The notes: generated from the letters alone by a model not told the origin. A DNA stretch of 31,543 nucleotides from Rodentolepis nana (GCA_900617975.1 UZAE01000180.1:1-31543); one strand, 5' to 3'; shown: positions 1-31,543, counted from the first letter of the stretch. Translations and numbers: made by a program.

Positions 1-203
1 ATGTGAGTACAATAAATTCTTAAAAACTAGTCGGGTTGAGGTTTTGGTTTTTGCAATAGCGTATTAAGTTAAAAAGACAGCAGCAACAACGACTCCTATT
101 ACGTTCTAGCTACAGAAATTTTGGCACTGGCACATTGCCGGATAATTGCTGAAAATCAGATATGGGTAGATAGCCACTGTGGATGCGCTTACACTGGATA
201 TAT

Positions 204-498
204 GGGGTGTGCGATAGACTTACCTCCACGTGGTGCAGCATGGGCAACGTATCAACCGGCAATTCACTTAAAACTACCACGACCCCATTGTAAGTCATAT
301 TCCACAACTCCCACAGAGCTCACCTTTCCTTTTTCTCTACCTTTGTGTCTGTCTCCTTTAAATCTGTGAATCAGTCTTCTGTTCCCCCTATAGAATTTTT
401 TCCCAATTTGATGTTCCTCCTCTCAGTGAAGCTCGAAGTCAACTAAAAGGCTAATGATAACTATCATAAAGCCGGTCATTTGATATAGATAAATAAAT
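204..498 (+). repeat. SINE-like retroposon, copy 1
   Basis: This is a copy of the window's dominant short repeat. I orient it with GGGGTGTGCGATAGAC as 5' end and a GATATAAATAAATA-type tail as 3' end. Imperfect flanking duplications CTGGATATAT and CTGAATATAT are visible. It lies downstream of the last visible SLC17 exon, antisense to that gene. Confidence 0.8.
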
Positions 499-762
499 AC
501 GCTGAATATATTTACATAGACTATGTCAGTGGTTAGGGAGATATACACGCTCTACGACCGTATTGATAATTTCAGATCACAACAGTTCAATATTTTATAT
601 TAATTTATTATGTAATAAAACTAGAAGGGCCTTAGAAAGGAGAAACTTTAAAATGATTCAAGCTCCATCTAGACAGTGACGAGTGAGTTCAAAAATATCA
701 GGACACAGGCAAAAAATGTAATGCATTCACCGATCGTTAACGCTTTAATATATCAGATTCCA

Positions 763-1115
763 GGGGTTGTGTGATAGACTTACCTCCAAGTGGTGCACCA
801 TGGGCAACGTATACGCATACTGCAAAAAAGTCTAGAAACCGGCAGTTGACTTCTGACTTCAAATTACCATGACCCCACTGTATATCATATTCGACTACTT
901 TCACAGTACTCACCTCACCTTTTTTCTACCATTTCTACCTTCGTCTTTGAAACACCATTCTGTTCCTCCTTTCTCGATCTCGACTTTTTTACTTTGATGT
1001 TCTTCCTCCTCTCTGTGAAGCCTGAAGTCAACTAAAGGGCTAATGCTCTCTGTGAAGCCTGAAGTCAACTAATCATCAAACCGCCTGCCATTTGATATAA
1101 TAATAATAATAATAA
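763..1115 (+). repeat. SINE-like retroposon, copy 2, with internal duplication
   Basis: This full-length copy ends in an expanded (ATA)n tail. The flanking duplication is ATATCAGATTCCA on both sides. A 37-nt segment that includes GAAGCCTGAAGTCAACTAA is tandemly repeated near 1009-1080. Confidence 0.85.
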
Positions 1116-1560
1116 CATTTTGTAAATATCAGATTCCATAGCATATATAGTTTGCCACAAAGGAAAACGTCAAACAGAATTAAAGCGCAAAAAACCTCCC
1201 ATTTTAAAATACTTATTTAAAGTGTTCCTTTATTACAGACTAACACCTCACAAGAAATGTGACAATTAAGCGAGATAATGAAAATAAATCTAATGATCGG
1301 AATAACTATTCTATTAGTACTAAGGCATGGGCACTGATGACGTGTCGCTTAACGTGACAATCTACGATGTCAGAAGTCACGGATTCAATGATCAGACGCG
1401 GTGGTTAGATTTTTGGTAGATAGAGGCTGGTGGAATTCGAGTTCGTCACAAGGGAGACAAATGATGACACTGATGCCTTAGTAAAAAAAGGGTTTGAAAA
1501 TGCCAAGGGGTGGTAAATAAGAACGATGAGGACAAGGATACAAAATAATGGAATACTAAC

Positions 1561-4500
1561 CAGAGTATTGCTGACGGCAAAGGTGATTCCAGCATGATTA
1601 GGAGCTACTTCTGAATGAGAAGCCAAATGCCCAGCTGCGTTACATGCCGATAGACCCATGGAAATTGAAATCAACCTGAAAGCAGAAAAAAACACGAATA
1701 TCATAAAAGCAAAATGTTTCAAGAGGACTAACAACCACCAAACAATGCCGAAGCTTAATATGTGACTAGATCAGTCAATAACGTTGAGCTTCACACTTCC
1801 AAACATGTTATCTGTTTCCTTGAGGTTGATGGGGTGTGCGGTAGACTTACCTCCACGTGGTGCACCCTGGGCAACGTATACTCATACGGCAAAAAGTCTA
1901 TAAACCGGCAATTGACTTCTGACTTCAAATTACCATCACCCCACTGTATGTCATATTCGACTACTTCCACAGTACTCACCTCGCATTTTTTACCTTTGTG
2001 TCTGTCTCTTTTACATCTTTGAAACACTCTTCTGTTCCCCCCCCCCCTGACTCGACTATTTTCACTTTGATGTTCCTCATCCTCTCTGTGAAGCCTGAAG
2101 TCAACTAAAGGGCTAATGATAGCCATCAAGACGCCTGCCATTTGATATAAATAAATAAACGTTAAGCCTTCACACTTCCAAATATGTTGTCTGTTATCTT
2201 GAGGTTGATGAGGTGCACCATGGACAACGTATATTCATATGGTGAAAAAGTCTGTTAACCGGCAGTTGACTTCTGACTTCAAAATATCATGACCTGACTG
2301 CATATCATATTCCACCACTTTCTCAGTACTCACCTTACCTTTTACTCTCTACCTATCTGTCTGTTTGTCTCTTTTCCATTTATGAATCACTCTTCTGCCC
2401 CCCCCCCCCCCCACCCGATTTCTCGAACTTTTGTGACCTTAATGTACCTCCCCACTGTGTATCCCAAATTCAGCAAAATGGCTAATGTAAACATCATAAA
2501 GCCCGCTATTTAATATAAATAAGTTTTGAGGTCGATGATGGCATAATAATTTCGATATATAGATTTCCCTGTTTTAGGCCCTAAGAAGTAAGCCAATCTG
2601 GTAAAAATGCATGATAGAATGGAATACAACTACGATACACGAAAAAAACAGATCGCAATATGCTACACATGAGAATAATGTTGGATATTTCAATATATCT
2701 GATGTACTTCCCTCCCATGCTAAATTAATGATATGTAATTATTACTGGTTAATATTATATAATGACTAAAGTAAACTATATAGTCACCCACAACAAAGAT
2801 TTCCCCCAGGGTAAAGATACATTTTCCCTTTAAGTAGCACAACCGTTGCGGTCACACATTTCCACATATATGACACACCATAACCCATAATTTGCACTTA
2901 ATGAAGAGAAAAACTCAGCTCTTTTGCAAATAGGGGTTAAATCTGTAAATCGATTCAAGCATTTAGTTCATCCAAAAGAGCAAAGAATATTACGGTTCTT
3001 AGAGACATAAGAAAAGGAAAATGCAATGTCCACATCACTTGATCACTGGCTAACCATAAACCCAATCCCAACTATGCAAATTGCAAATAAAAAGCGGCCC
3101 ACTTTTTAGCAGGGCTAAAGACACTCCCATTTTTCGCAGCGACTGGTGCTGAAAGCCTACTTTCTAAGAACACCTCCTTAATATACACGCATATCGCACA
3201 GCGTTTCTTAAACCACGATAAATACTCATTTGAAGAAAAAGGTATAACAGGAAGCATTATCACTCCTAGCTACCAAATCAGGTAATCACAGGGAGAAATT
3301 GAGACAACAAGTAGGTAATCGCTGAAGAAACGATTTCCCATTCATCAGTCAGTTATAACTTAGTTACACATGACATCGCATTAACACAAATTTAGAGTTG
3401 TACACTCATCTACTGGAATTATTTGTACCACTATTTGACAACGAAAAGACCAAAGTCGCTTTAAAACATTCAGGCATTTAGCTAAAGTGAAATAATAAGC
3501 GCAGAGTTTAGGAGGTAAGGGAATTTTATGTTCCATATGTAATTAATAACATCCATTAAACGTGGATCTATCAATGATAGAAACTGGGCACTCAAGTTAT
3601 AAAAGACTTATAACTCTAGTAACATTAAGATTATATATATATATATACTTGATTTTAATACTTCTATTCAACTAGCCAATCTCCAATTGAGATATGTGTT
3701 TGTTTCTAATGTTAAGGTAACTTAATTGGAGTGAAATGGCAAAATTATCATAAAATTCTAAGAATTATGAGATGCTTGAAGAGTGATAGAAGTTGGGACT
3801 TACAACACGGCAAGATAAATGCGCGTAGATGCGGAGAACATGAGAAGTAGAAATCCGGGGCCGATAAGACCAAGCGAGGTCATGAGCTGGCGTACTCGAA
3901 GAACACTCCACCGTCGACGAACTAGATTGTCTGCCAAGTGACCAGCGCCTGAGTAAGAGAAAGAGAGAAGTGAAGGTAATTTGTAAAAATGGGGACGTGA
4001 TTAATAGTAACACTTCCAATATTGAGGAATGGGTACAAACAGTCCACAATAACAACTTTTCCTTATATCACTTACAAAGAGCCGAGACAGATACAAACTG
4101 TTCGACACCACTATGAACAGTAGAAGGAAGACGTTTCCAAATCGATCATTATTCTATTTGCAAGCTTTAATGCGTACCTATTCAAAATACTAATGTGTAT
4201 CAGATGCTCTCAAATTAAAGACAAGTTAAAAAACAGTTCTGAATATTTTTAGTCCAAACGCATTTACTTTATCAACTGCGTAAAAAGTGTTGAGTGTACT
4301 TAACAACAAGGAGGGTAAATCATGCTTCATACTGCCCAAAATTCCTTGAATAACCCAATACTGCATAAAGGTGTTCGATAGGAGATTATTAGTTAAAAAT
4401 GAAGAATTTAATGAAAGGAAAACAAATAGCATTACGGAAGTGCTAATTCCCTCAATATGGCCAAGAGAAGTGAACAGAAAGATGGAATAATTATACAACT

Positions 4501-5882
4501 TAATTAAGCAATAATGGAACGAATTCAGTAAAAAAAGGTGACATATATGGGAAAGAGGAGTAAATAGGGTTAGACAGTGTATCTGACAAGTTCGCATAGT
4601 TCCCAGACCCTCTGATATGCTAACGTCAAAAGGCTTTGTAGAATGAACCATTTTAGCTGTTAGAATTGTTGATACTGATGGAAAAGGGGGTGTTGTTCCT
4701 CACGAAGGAAATGAATGGAAAGTGGTACTTAATAAATAACTGGACAGAAATGGTGCAAAATATATCACGCATTATGAAATACATAGGAAACAAAATACAC
4801 CTCTAATAAACTGCACACTTGCAAAAAATTCATAGTGAAGCATGGTAACAACCAAAAAGTGAAAACTGATTCTAATGCGTCGATGGTAAGCGTGATCAAG
4901 GGAAAAAGAGAGAAACTCATATGAGCTACAAGACTTACTAATGCCAAATACCGAGTTGAGTATATATGGAACAGCTGTAAGAGTCAGCTCGAAATTAGTT
5001 GCTCCAAGTGATCGAACGAGATAGGTTGGCAGCCATTGCATAACAATATAATTAGACCAATTCATGCTGAAATGAGCTGCGTATATAGCCCAGAGGGACC
5101 GATGTGTCAAAAAATCGACCCACCTCACCGCATTATTTATCTAAAGAGGACAAAGAGAATAATAATAAAGATAATGAAATCGGGGTTCATAATTCAATTG
5201 GAACATGAAAATTTACTGGGATGGTAGGAGTGTGATAGTCAGAACCCAGGTGTTCAAAGTCACCGAAGGATTTAGTGGCATAGACCCAAACCAATACCCA
5301 AATTAAACCTGCCCCTCCAAATAAAAGGAATGGGTGTGACCAGTGCATATGGGGAGAGCAAGTAGCCGAGATAAACTGTCCAATTGATCCTAGACCAATT
5401 AAATATCCAAAAGCTCGACCACGTTCTTCAACAGGAATGGTGTAAGAAAATATGTGAAAGATTGTCGGAAGACCTATTCCTTCACCAACACCGAGTAGAA
5501 ACCGGAATAGAATCATCAAATGCCAAGAGGAAGCGAAATATGGCGTTAGAAATGATGACAATGACCAAAGCAAAACAGCAAGAGTGAGAACTAGACGACC
5601 ACCATACTTTTTTGCAGCACTACCACCAACAATCTAAACAAAATAAAAGTAAAAGCAATATGTTACAAGGCTGCTGAAGTAGCCGACGGAAAAACTGCTC
5701 AAGATCCAGCCTTGTAAATGCATAGTCCATTCGAATTCATCTGACATGGGAATTATAGTAATAGGCATTAAAACTCGATCGGCAGAATTTATAAAATTTG
5801 CAATAGAACATAGTAGTATAATTAAATACGATGGTGATGGAACCGACAATAAAGTCTTGGGTAAGCTACGAAATCCTGGCAT
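1561..5882 (-). CDS. SLC17A9-like: SLC17-family anion transporter, closest to SLC17A9 (VNUT); 3' end missing
   Basis: Five exons read on the minus strand: 5882-5667, 5633-5217, 5140-4939, 3948-3804 and 1675-1561. All have GT/AG borders and compatible phases, and together they give 365 codons. The family is major-facilitator anion transporters of plasma or vesicle membranes; SLC17A9 loads ATP into vesicles. Residues seen: the TM1 region with SADRVLMPITIIPMSDEF, the TM2 end WILSSFSVGY, the RFLLGVGEGIGLPT helix, the W-LPTYLVRSLGA stretch in the central half, and the loop-to-TM8 stretch GHLADNLVRRRWSVLRVRQL. The last visible exon carries SMGLSACNAAGHL and APNHAGITFAVSNTL, the TM9-TM10 signature. 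Human SLC17A9 has about 436 residues, so one or two C-terminal helices are lacking; no exon for them is visible in 1-1560, so it is probably left of the window. The start is the ATG at 5882-5880, with an in-frame stop 11 codons upstream. Intron 1 is only 33 nt. Another SLC17 paralogue cannot be excluded. Confidence 0.88.
1831..2159 (+). repeat. SINE-like retroposon, copy 3
   Basis: This full-length copy runs from GGGGTGTGCGG to the ATAAATAAAC tail, in the SLC17 intron between 1675 and 3804. It is the first unit of a local tandem duplication that also contains about 50 nt of flank beginning with a GTTGAGCTTCACACTTCC-like stretch. Confidence 0.85.
2212..2523 (+). repeat. SINE-like retroposon, copy 4, lacking the first ~27 nt
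   Basis: This is the second unit of the tandem duplication. It starts at GTGCACCATGG, so it lacks the terminal segment with the TTACCTCC box. Direct repeats TTGAGGTTGATGAGG and TTGAGGTCGATGATGG flank it. It contains a poly-C run near 2399-2412. Confidence 0.8.
2524..3803. other. Rest of the SLC17 intron, no gene seen
   Basis: This is AT-rich intron sequence between the exons ending at 3804 and starting at 1675. It holds a short (TA)n run near 3633-3648. No exon, RNA gene or mobile element was recognised. Confidence 0.5.
3949..4938. other. SLC17 intron, no internal gene
   Basis: A 990-nt intron. A 141-codon minus-strand open frame at 4226-4651 shows no family motif and is not supported by splice logic, so I treat it as chance. 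Confidence 0.5.
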
Positions 5883-5939
5883 ATTACAGAATAATGACCA
5901 TGTGGGCTATTTGAAATCAGTCTGGATTTATCAAGGAGA

Positions 5940-5941
5940 CT
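5940..5941 (-). other. Candidate 3' splice or trans-splice acceptor before the transporter ATG
   Basis: On the minus strand a pyrimidine-rich stretch ending in CCTTCAACAG falls 57 nt before the SLC17-like ATG. It may receive a 5' UTR exon or a spliced leader, since flatworms trans-splice many mRNAs. The sequence alone cannot tell which. Confidence 0.35.
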
Positions 5942-7673
5942 GTTGAAGGAATTGAAAAAATTCTGAAAGAATACTGTGATAATGTACCCAAATTTTGAAA
6001 TAAAAATGGTTAATAAGTTAATTGATTTTCGGCAGCAATCAGTAATATAATTCTTTATTAATGCTACTGCAAAGTCTTATTGTATGCTAGTGGTATTCTA
6101 TGGCTAAGCGAAGGTTGGACGAGCTCCTAAGTTATAAACCATAATGAAAACCTTGTAATTAATTTAACATTATTACTCTAAATTACATTGAGGCATTTGC
6201 TTACTATTAGTATAGACACGTTTGTTTAACAATTTACCATAAAATCTTATCCGCAGAGATGTATGCATATAATTGCATGCATGATTGATGCCATAGAAAT
6301 TGTTATCAAGCACTAATTCTGATAAGCGAAGACAGAATTTCGGCAAATTTGCATGTGAAATCAGTTCAATGCTATTTTTTACATTCATGGTCATATTGTT
6401 ATAGCATAAATATGTTGTAACATACTGTAAGTATTTCCTTGAAAGCCCACCTTGCTAGAATGAAAGTCCAAAGAGTATTCGAATCCTCTAAATGTCTATT
6501 TTGCGGTAATTCACTGTTTTTCGTTTTAATTAAATTATCAATTTTCTTCCTAGAAGATAGAATTTGATTTTAATATCATAAATAATTGCATAATACGAAA
6601 TTAGAATATATTTCACTTTGGTCTTGCAAATATATCAAATATTTTGTTAAAAAAAGCCCTTCGAGATGAAAGCATTGTCAAAAATATTTGCAATTGTACT
6701 TTTCAATTATTCAATGTTTATAATTTACTTTTTTCAGTAATTATTGGCAAAATATTTATAGAAAGGCGTTTGTACTTTTTAAGTACATGTGTTAAAAATG
6801 TTTGCAGATTTTTTATAGCGATCAAAAATGAATAAATGAAATGAAAGAAAGGCCAAAATACCGAAAGTAGTCAAGAAAAAAAGATATATTAAATATTATC
6901 AATAACGCAAAACTTCAGAACGATGCCCTTAATAATGTGTACTTTTACACACATAGCGAAAAATTAAAATTATAAATATAATAATAGATATAATGGAAAC
7001 ATTCTAAATTATATAAGTATGAGTTTACAGTACAAGTGTATTTCAATTTGCAAAATTTAATATGTTTAACTGTTCGTTTGTTATTCTATACTGTGCATTT
7101 TGTTTAAATATACGTCTCTTAAAGCGCTTGATTGGGGTTATCGCTTTTCTTTACAAGGTTTGAGTGTTTTGTTGCTCGTGAGTAGTGTTAACCGTGTTCT
7201 GTTACGTTCAAATGCTCTGTAATGATTTTGAGAATCTTAATGTAATCGATCTTAAAGATCTTAATAATAGCCTGTTAAAAACGCTATGCACATTAATAAA
7301 CAAAAAATATTTATTTAGATTTTTTGTTTCTGCGTTGGCTTAAGTCAGTTTCATTCATTTTATTTTGATGTATTTTATAGATAGTTTTGATAATATATGT
7401 GATCAGCTGTACTTTTCTTTACAGCATTTGTTTGAATGATTTTTTTTCAATTCTTCCGTTTTTTCGTAATGCTCGGTTTGCCAATTGGCAATTTCTATCA
7501 AAATATATTTTTTCTCAAATAATTGTCCAATATTGAATTTACTCCCAACAATTTCTATTGCCTGTGTTGTTGGTCTCGCTCTTATATTTTCAATTTTCGC
7601 GCCATTTTATTAATAGCTTATTTAAACAATTATCTCTAAATTTATTGTCCTTGGAGTATTTTTTGTCCATTTT
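5942..7673. other. Intergenic spacer between two divergent genes, probable shared promoter region
   Basis: An AT-rich stretch between the 5' ends of the minus-strand transporter and the plus-strand remodeller. No long open frame is present, and no cysteine-rich coding block that could be a missing PHD-finger exon. Promoters for both genes should lie here, but no core element could be assigned with confidence. Confidence 0.5.
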
Positions 7674-7675
7674 AG
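7674..7675 (+). other. Candidate 3' splice or trans-splice acceptor before the remodeller ATG
   Basis: The sequence TTTTTTGTCCATTTTAG ends 23 nt before the chosen ATG at 7699. This is a strong pyrimidine tract with AG, so the mRNA 5' end may come from a non-coding first exon or from a spliced leader. Confidence 0.4.
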
Positions 7676-7698
7676 GGGTTGATATTGCCTTTTACATA

Positions 7699-28264
<20,566 letters not shown>

Positions 28265-28307
28265 AAGGCGCGTATGCGTATATGTAATCTATGTATCCTA
28301 TTTTTGT

Positions 28308-28313
28308 AATAAA
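28308..28313 (+). promoter_or_regulatory. Polyadenylation signal of the remodeller gene
   Basis: A canonical AATAAA lies 44 nt after the stop codon, the first one downstream. It implies a very short 3' UTR. Confidence 0.7.
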
Positions 28314-29345
28314 ATTCCCATTTATTTAGTGAATTTGAAGGTAATCCCTCGTATTTTTTTCTCTTCAATTGTTCATTGGACGCTTATGGCAGCTTTAACG
28401 CCATTTACCAGTTTCTATGTCATACTCCAATGGCAACTTGATACAAGTGTGGTGGACAAGTTACACAACTTGTCACTTTTATTATTGGTGTGTATGCATT
28501 TCTGTCACATTGAATGATTGAACATTCGGACTAACTTCAAGCTATCACCCTAAACAATGCAATTTTTTAATTTGAAATGACAACGAAGTTTCTACCTTTG
28601 CTGTCTTTTTTTTATCTACCGATTTTAATGTCAAAAATGTGGGAAACACTGACAATTTAAGCAAAGTACGCGCAGGTAAGAAGCTGTATCGCCACTTGCT
28701 CTCACACCCAGAATGAACCGATTGGGCTACCGGCTCCACTCCCAAATAAACGGTCACGGAAATTTTGAAATTGTGTCTATACTCATTTACATAATTATTT
28801 TGAATTCTCAATCTTATTGGATATTTCTACTAAATGCACCATAGGGCCTTTATTGGCCCTTGTCTTGAACGCTAAGGTGATCAGGGTAATCTTTCAAACT
28901 CGCTTAATTTCGTTGGAAGTAGGAATCATTGTTGACATAATGTTGAGAGCATATCGCTGGTATAGTTGAATCAAGTGATTTCAATCGCTCTCAAGCATTC
29001 TGGAGGGTACAACTGTGTATGCAAAGACCTCAGCCACTCGCCTATTAATATTCAACTCGGTCGAGTCAGTATTATTGAAGCGCCAATCATGCTTGCCGTG
29101 GTCATAATTTGCCCAATAAACTTAGTACATTCTAGATGTCCTCTCGTTAGCTTTTTGGATTAGCTTAACTCATATCGGGAACAATTGTATTTGAGGCTTT
29201 TTGTGAGTAGCAAATCCCTACAACAAACACATTCACATTCAAGATGGCCATTTTATCATCTCTAATTTCACTAGGCTTCTGTTCAGCTACTTAAGCATGA
29301 TGAGAATCTACAAAAAATACTATTATTATTCTAATCTTTAAAGAA
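28314..29345. other. Downstream intergenic DNA, nothing recognised
   Basis: About 1 kb after the polyadenylation signal. Short open frames on both strands carry no motif. Confidence 0.45.
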
Positions 29346-29353
29346 TTGCAAAA

Positions 29354-29606
29354 TATGGTCTATCATCAATCTTTTAGTGTTAGTCAATATCACAGTGAAT
29401 ATGGAGTAAAAGGAGTTCTTTATCGAGCTCAGAAAAACCGTTGCAGTTTTTTCTCTTCGGCGATAATTAGATTATATTACGTGGCAGTAAATCCGATATC
29501 GCCTGAACCGAACAGTCGGCGCATTGGGATTATAACATTGGAAGAACTAGAAAAAAAGAAATCTCGTTGCAAAGCCAAAGTTAAATTTATATTAAAACAG
29601 ACTTGA
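29354..29606 (+). CDS. Unrecognised open frame (about 84 codons), doubtful
   Basis: Runs from the ATG at 29354 to a stop at 29606 and ends in a Lys-rich stretch (LEELEKKKSRCKAK). I recognise no family. It may be a relic or chance. No splice partners were identified. Confidence 0.15.
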
Positions 29607-29611
29607 GCGGC

Positions 29612-29854
29612 TTACTCAAAGTATGAGATTGTTTGGCGTCGCGCTTTCACACCCTCCTTCTGATCAACAGACATGTGGGCGCAGGAACCTACGAAGTTAT
29701 TTGCGCCATTGAATAGGGCAATTTTGTGAGCTAGGAGACTTTTTGGAGGAGGAGGAGTTCCTCTCTCGGGATCGTCACCTGGTGCCTTCGTCTTTGGAGG
29801 TGAGACGTTCGTGATGATTACACCGTTTGATAAAGGTGGAGCTTCGCCATGCAA
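29612..29854 (-). CDS. Unrecognised proline-rich open frame, doubtful
   Basis: Residues include APGDDPERGTPPPPKSLL. It is more GC-rich than its surroundings, which suggests former coding DNA, possibly part of a retroelement. The upstream border is open, so it could be an exon. No function assigned. Confidence 0.2.
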   Translation of the reverse strand: MHGEAPPLSNGVIITNVSPPKTKAPGDDPERGTPPPPKSLLAHKIALFNGANNFVGSCAHMSVDQKEGVKARRQTISYFE

Positions 29855-30310
29855 TTTGTCAATTATGAAGTTGCAGATCTAGTATCATTATTAAAATAAG
29901 CACTCAATAGCAGGAGATAGCCGTTCACATGGTCTACCTATATGTCAAACTATCAGTCATAGGGAAAAGCACCTAACGTGAACTTGTCAGTTTAAGGGGT
30001 TGCATCAAGCAGTTGACTGGATGAATCACAAATTCTGTCATTTCCCTTAATTAGCCGTTGGCTATTCCACTCATCGGGTGTTCACCTCCAGACAACGACA
30101 TCGTACACATTGACTTCATAAATGAGCACAGCAGATAAATCCCGCCAGTTGATTTCTCCCGGCAATCCCATTTATTCAAAGTCTGAAATTATTACTTTTA
30201 AGTCTGCAAAATATTATGAATTTGTAACAAGGAAGCCTTGACGCATCTCTTTGACAAAATATCGTGATGCAGAAAGGCTCCCGAAATTGTTGAGCTATCA
30301 CAATAATATA
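29855..30310. other. Intergenic DNA, nothing recognised
   Basis: No gene, RNA or repeat that I could identify. Confidence 0.4.
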
Positions 30311-30362
30311 GAAAGAGCCCCTTATTTGACTTCGGCTTTCACGAGGGGGGGGGGGGGGGGGG
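30311..30362 (-). repeat. Fragment of the SINE-like family followed by a poly-G run
   Basis: TTATTTGACTTCGGCTTTCAC matches the interior of the repeat (CTGACTTCGAGCTTCACAG). It is followed by about 17 G, the position where other copies carry a shorter G-rich run. Confidence 0.5.
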
Positions 30363-30544
30363 TGGGGCATGTATTGCAGTTAATTAATAACAGTTCATTA
30401 GTTGTCTTCTGGGTTTCCGTCGTTGTCTTTATGGCTGGACACCAAATCAGATGGGATTTCTCCTTTTCCTCCTGTAGGTCACATAGGTGCATGATTGTTG
30501 AGTATATACTCCTAATCTATGAAGGTGCTTCACCAGGCAATCGT

Positions 30545-30612
30545 GTCCGGTACGTAGTCTAAACTCAGCAACGGCTCTGTCCGATACGTAGTCTAAACTC
30601 AGCAACGGCTTC
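30545..30612. repeat. Tandem duplication, 2 x 34 bp
   Basis: Units at 30545-30578 and 30579-30612 share TACGTAGTCTAAACTCAGCA. It lies inside the non-LTR fossil. Confidence 0.9.
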
Positions 30613-30633
30613 GATTCTCGTAGTCGGCTATGT

Positions 30634-30792
30634 CGGAGAGTGCCACTGTCCACTGTTTCTCTTTTGTTGTTTAAGTTCGTTGCACCTTGAGATCTTGAAT
30701 TCTCTTCTGATCGGGAGAGTGCCACTGTCCACTGTTTCTCATTTGTTCGAGCTCAAGTTCGTTGCACCTTGAGGTCTTGAACTCTCTTCTGA
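30634..30792. repeat. Tandem duplication, 2 x about 79 bp
   Basis: Units begin CGGAGAGTGCCACTGTCC (30634) and CGGGAGAGTGCCACTGTCC (30712). The peptide they encode, SEE-SR-QGATNL, is repeated in the decayed protein. Confidence 0.88.
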
Positions 30793-31226
30793 TTGCTTTG
30801 TGGTAGTGAATTCTCTCCAGAATAAGGCCTTCATTGTGTGGACGTACATCGGCTGGTCAATGCCTTGCAAAGTTGCTGTCCCCTTCTTAGCAAGTGCGTC
30901 AGCAAGCTCATTGCCTTTAATGCCACAGTGTCTAGGGTTCCATTGTAGAACCACTGTTTGTTTTTTTCTCTCAGTAACATTCGTATATCTCGGCCGTTTT
31001 TGGTGGCTCTCTATTTCCGATTGAGTTTATTGCTGACTGTGAGTCCGAAAGCATTGCTGCTTTGATGAATTTCGTATCCAGGCAACATAATTGGCATAGT
31101 GCTATCTTAATGGCTTCTACTTCTCCTTCGTAAGCGGATCTATTGTATCCCTCTGCTGCGTAGAAAGGGAAGAGTTCAGAATAGACACCTGCACCAACGT
31201 TGCTTGGTATTCTATGTAAGACCGAT

Positions 31227-31300
31227 CAGTGAAGACTTGGAGCCATTGATCTGCCTGACCCACCAGTGAAGACTTGGAGCCATTGATCTGCATGATAATT
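31227..31300. repeat. Tandem duplication, 2 x 37 bp
   Basis: CAGTGAAGACTTGGAGCCAT starts at 31227 and again at 31264. It duplicates the DQWLQVFT strand that carries the first RNase H aspartate. Confidence 0.9.
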
Positions 31301-31543
31301 GACATTGATTGTCTCAAGGGACAGTGAGCGCATTTGTTCTAGAGGAGTTTTTGATTTCCTGAAAAAGTCAAGCAGTTGGGTGCAACACACTATATCATTG
31401 TCTGCTAATGGGTTTATGGGGGGAGAGAGGCTTTTTGGTTTGCCATCGATTTGCAATGCTTTCTTCAGTTCTATGGCTTTCTGTATTAGACCAGATTGCG
31501 TTTTCAGATGTCTTGGCCTATTCTCATAGGGGCTGAAGAATTT

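Larger units (their letters stand above)
1782..2523. repeat. Tandem segmental duplication (flank plus SINE), two units of about 370 bp
   Basis: The flank at about 1782-1830 and the one at about 2160-2211 share TTCACACTTCCAAA and CTTGAGGTTGATG with few changes. Each is followed by a repeat copy. The duplicated unit is therefore flank plus SINE, which is too long to be a target-site duplication. Confidence 0.65.
30440..31543 (-). pseudogene. Decayed non-LTR retrotransposon (jockey-like clade), RNase H region, cut by window edge
   Basis: Read leftwards from the edge, frameshifted translation gives DQWLQVFTDRS, YEGEVEAIKIALCQL, AMLSDSQSAINSIG, VVLQWNPRHCGIKGNELA with DALAKKG, and then VAEFRLRTGHDCL with KHLHRLGV. 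All four acidic RNase H positions (D, E, D, D) can be placed in these blocks. The order and the final R-TGH-HL motif match the C-terminal end of jockey-type reverse transcriptase proteins. Stops and frame changes show it is dead. Three local tandem duplications interrupt it. Confidence 0.8.

Noticed and set aside
1..1560. A last exon of the SLC17-like gene in the left 1.5 kb
   Set aside because: No stretch resembling the final two transmembrane helices was found on the minus strand. Most of the identifiable sequence there is repeat copies 1 and 2.
204..2523. Repeat family as spliced-leader RNA genes, because of the GGTAAGT box near one end
   Set aside because: No Sm-type site following the donor, no ATG-ended leader, and the bordering direct duplications fit retroposition better.
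4226..4651. 141-codon open frame on the minus strand inside the SLC17 intron
   Set aside because: No transporter motif and no need for it between exons that already join in phase.

Overview
The window is animal nuclear DNA, most likely from a parasitic flatworm (tapeworm or fluke). Several introns are only 33-43 nt long, the non-coding DNA is AT-rich, and the introns are full of short retroposed repeats. The organism call is an inference from architecture. No rRNA, mitochondrial or other species-diagnostic sequence is present.

Layout. (1) 1561-5882, minus strand: five exons of an SLC17-type anion transporter closest to the vesicular nucleotide transporter SLC17A9. Its last one or two transmembrane helices are not in the window. 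(2) 5883-7698: a 1.8 kb AT-rich intergenic spacer between two head-to-head genes. (3) 7699-28264, plus strand: a complete Mi-2/CHD3-CHD4-CHD5-class chromatin remodeller. I resolved it into 25 exons whose splice phases all agree and which close as one frame of 1978 codons. It has two chromodomains, a full Snf2 motor and the Mi-2-specific C-terminal domains, but no PHD fingers. (4) 28314-31543: gene-poor DNA ending in a decayed non-LTR retrotransposon RNase H region on the minus strand.

Mobile DNA. A short retroposon family of about 330 bp has ten copies plus one fragment; most copies have recognisable target-site duplications. All ten copies lie in the introns or 3' part of the two genes in the same orientation relative to the host transcript. 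A Tc1/mariner remnant with both inverted repeats and TA duplications sits in one helicase intron. A decayed Ty3/gypsy pol region fills another intron.

The most unusual structure is a run of five tandem mini-exons (45, 51, 75, 66 and 60 nt) between the motor domain and the DUF1087 region of the remodeller. All are phase 1-1 and so can be skipped without shifting the frame. At least four encode variants of one acidic peptide with the pattern E-[AT]-M-E-x ... [IV]-E-G. They look like tandemly duplicated cassette exons that could give a combinatorial linker in a chromatin remodeller.
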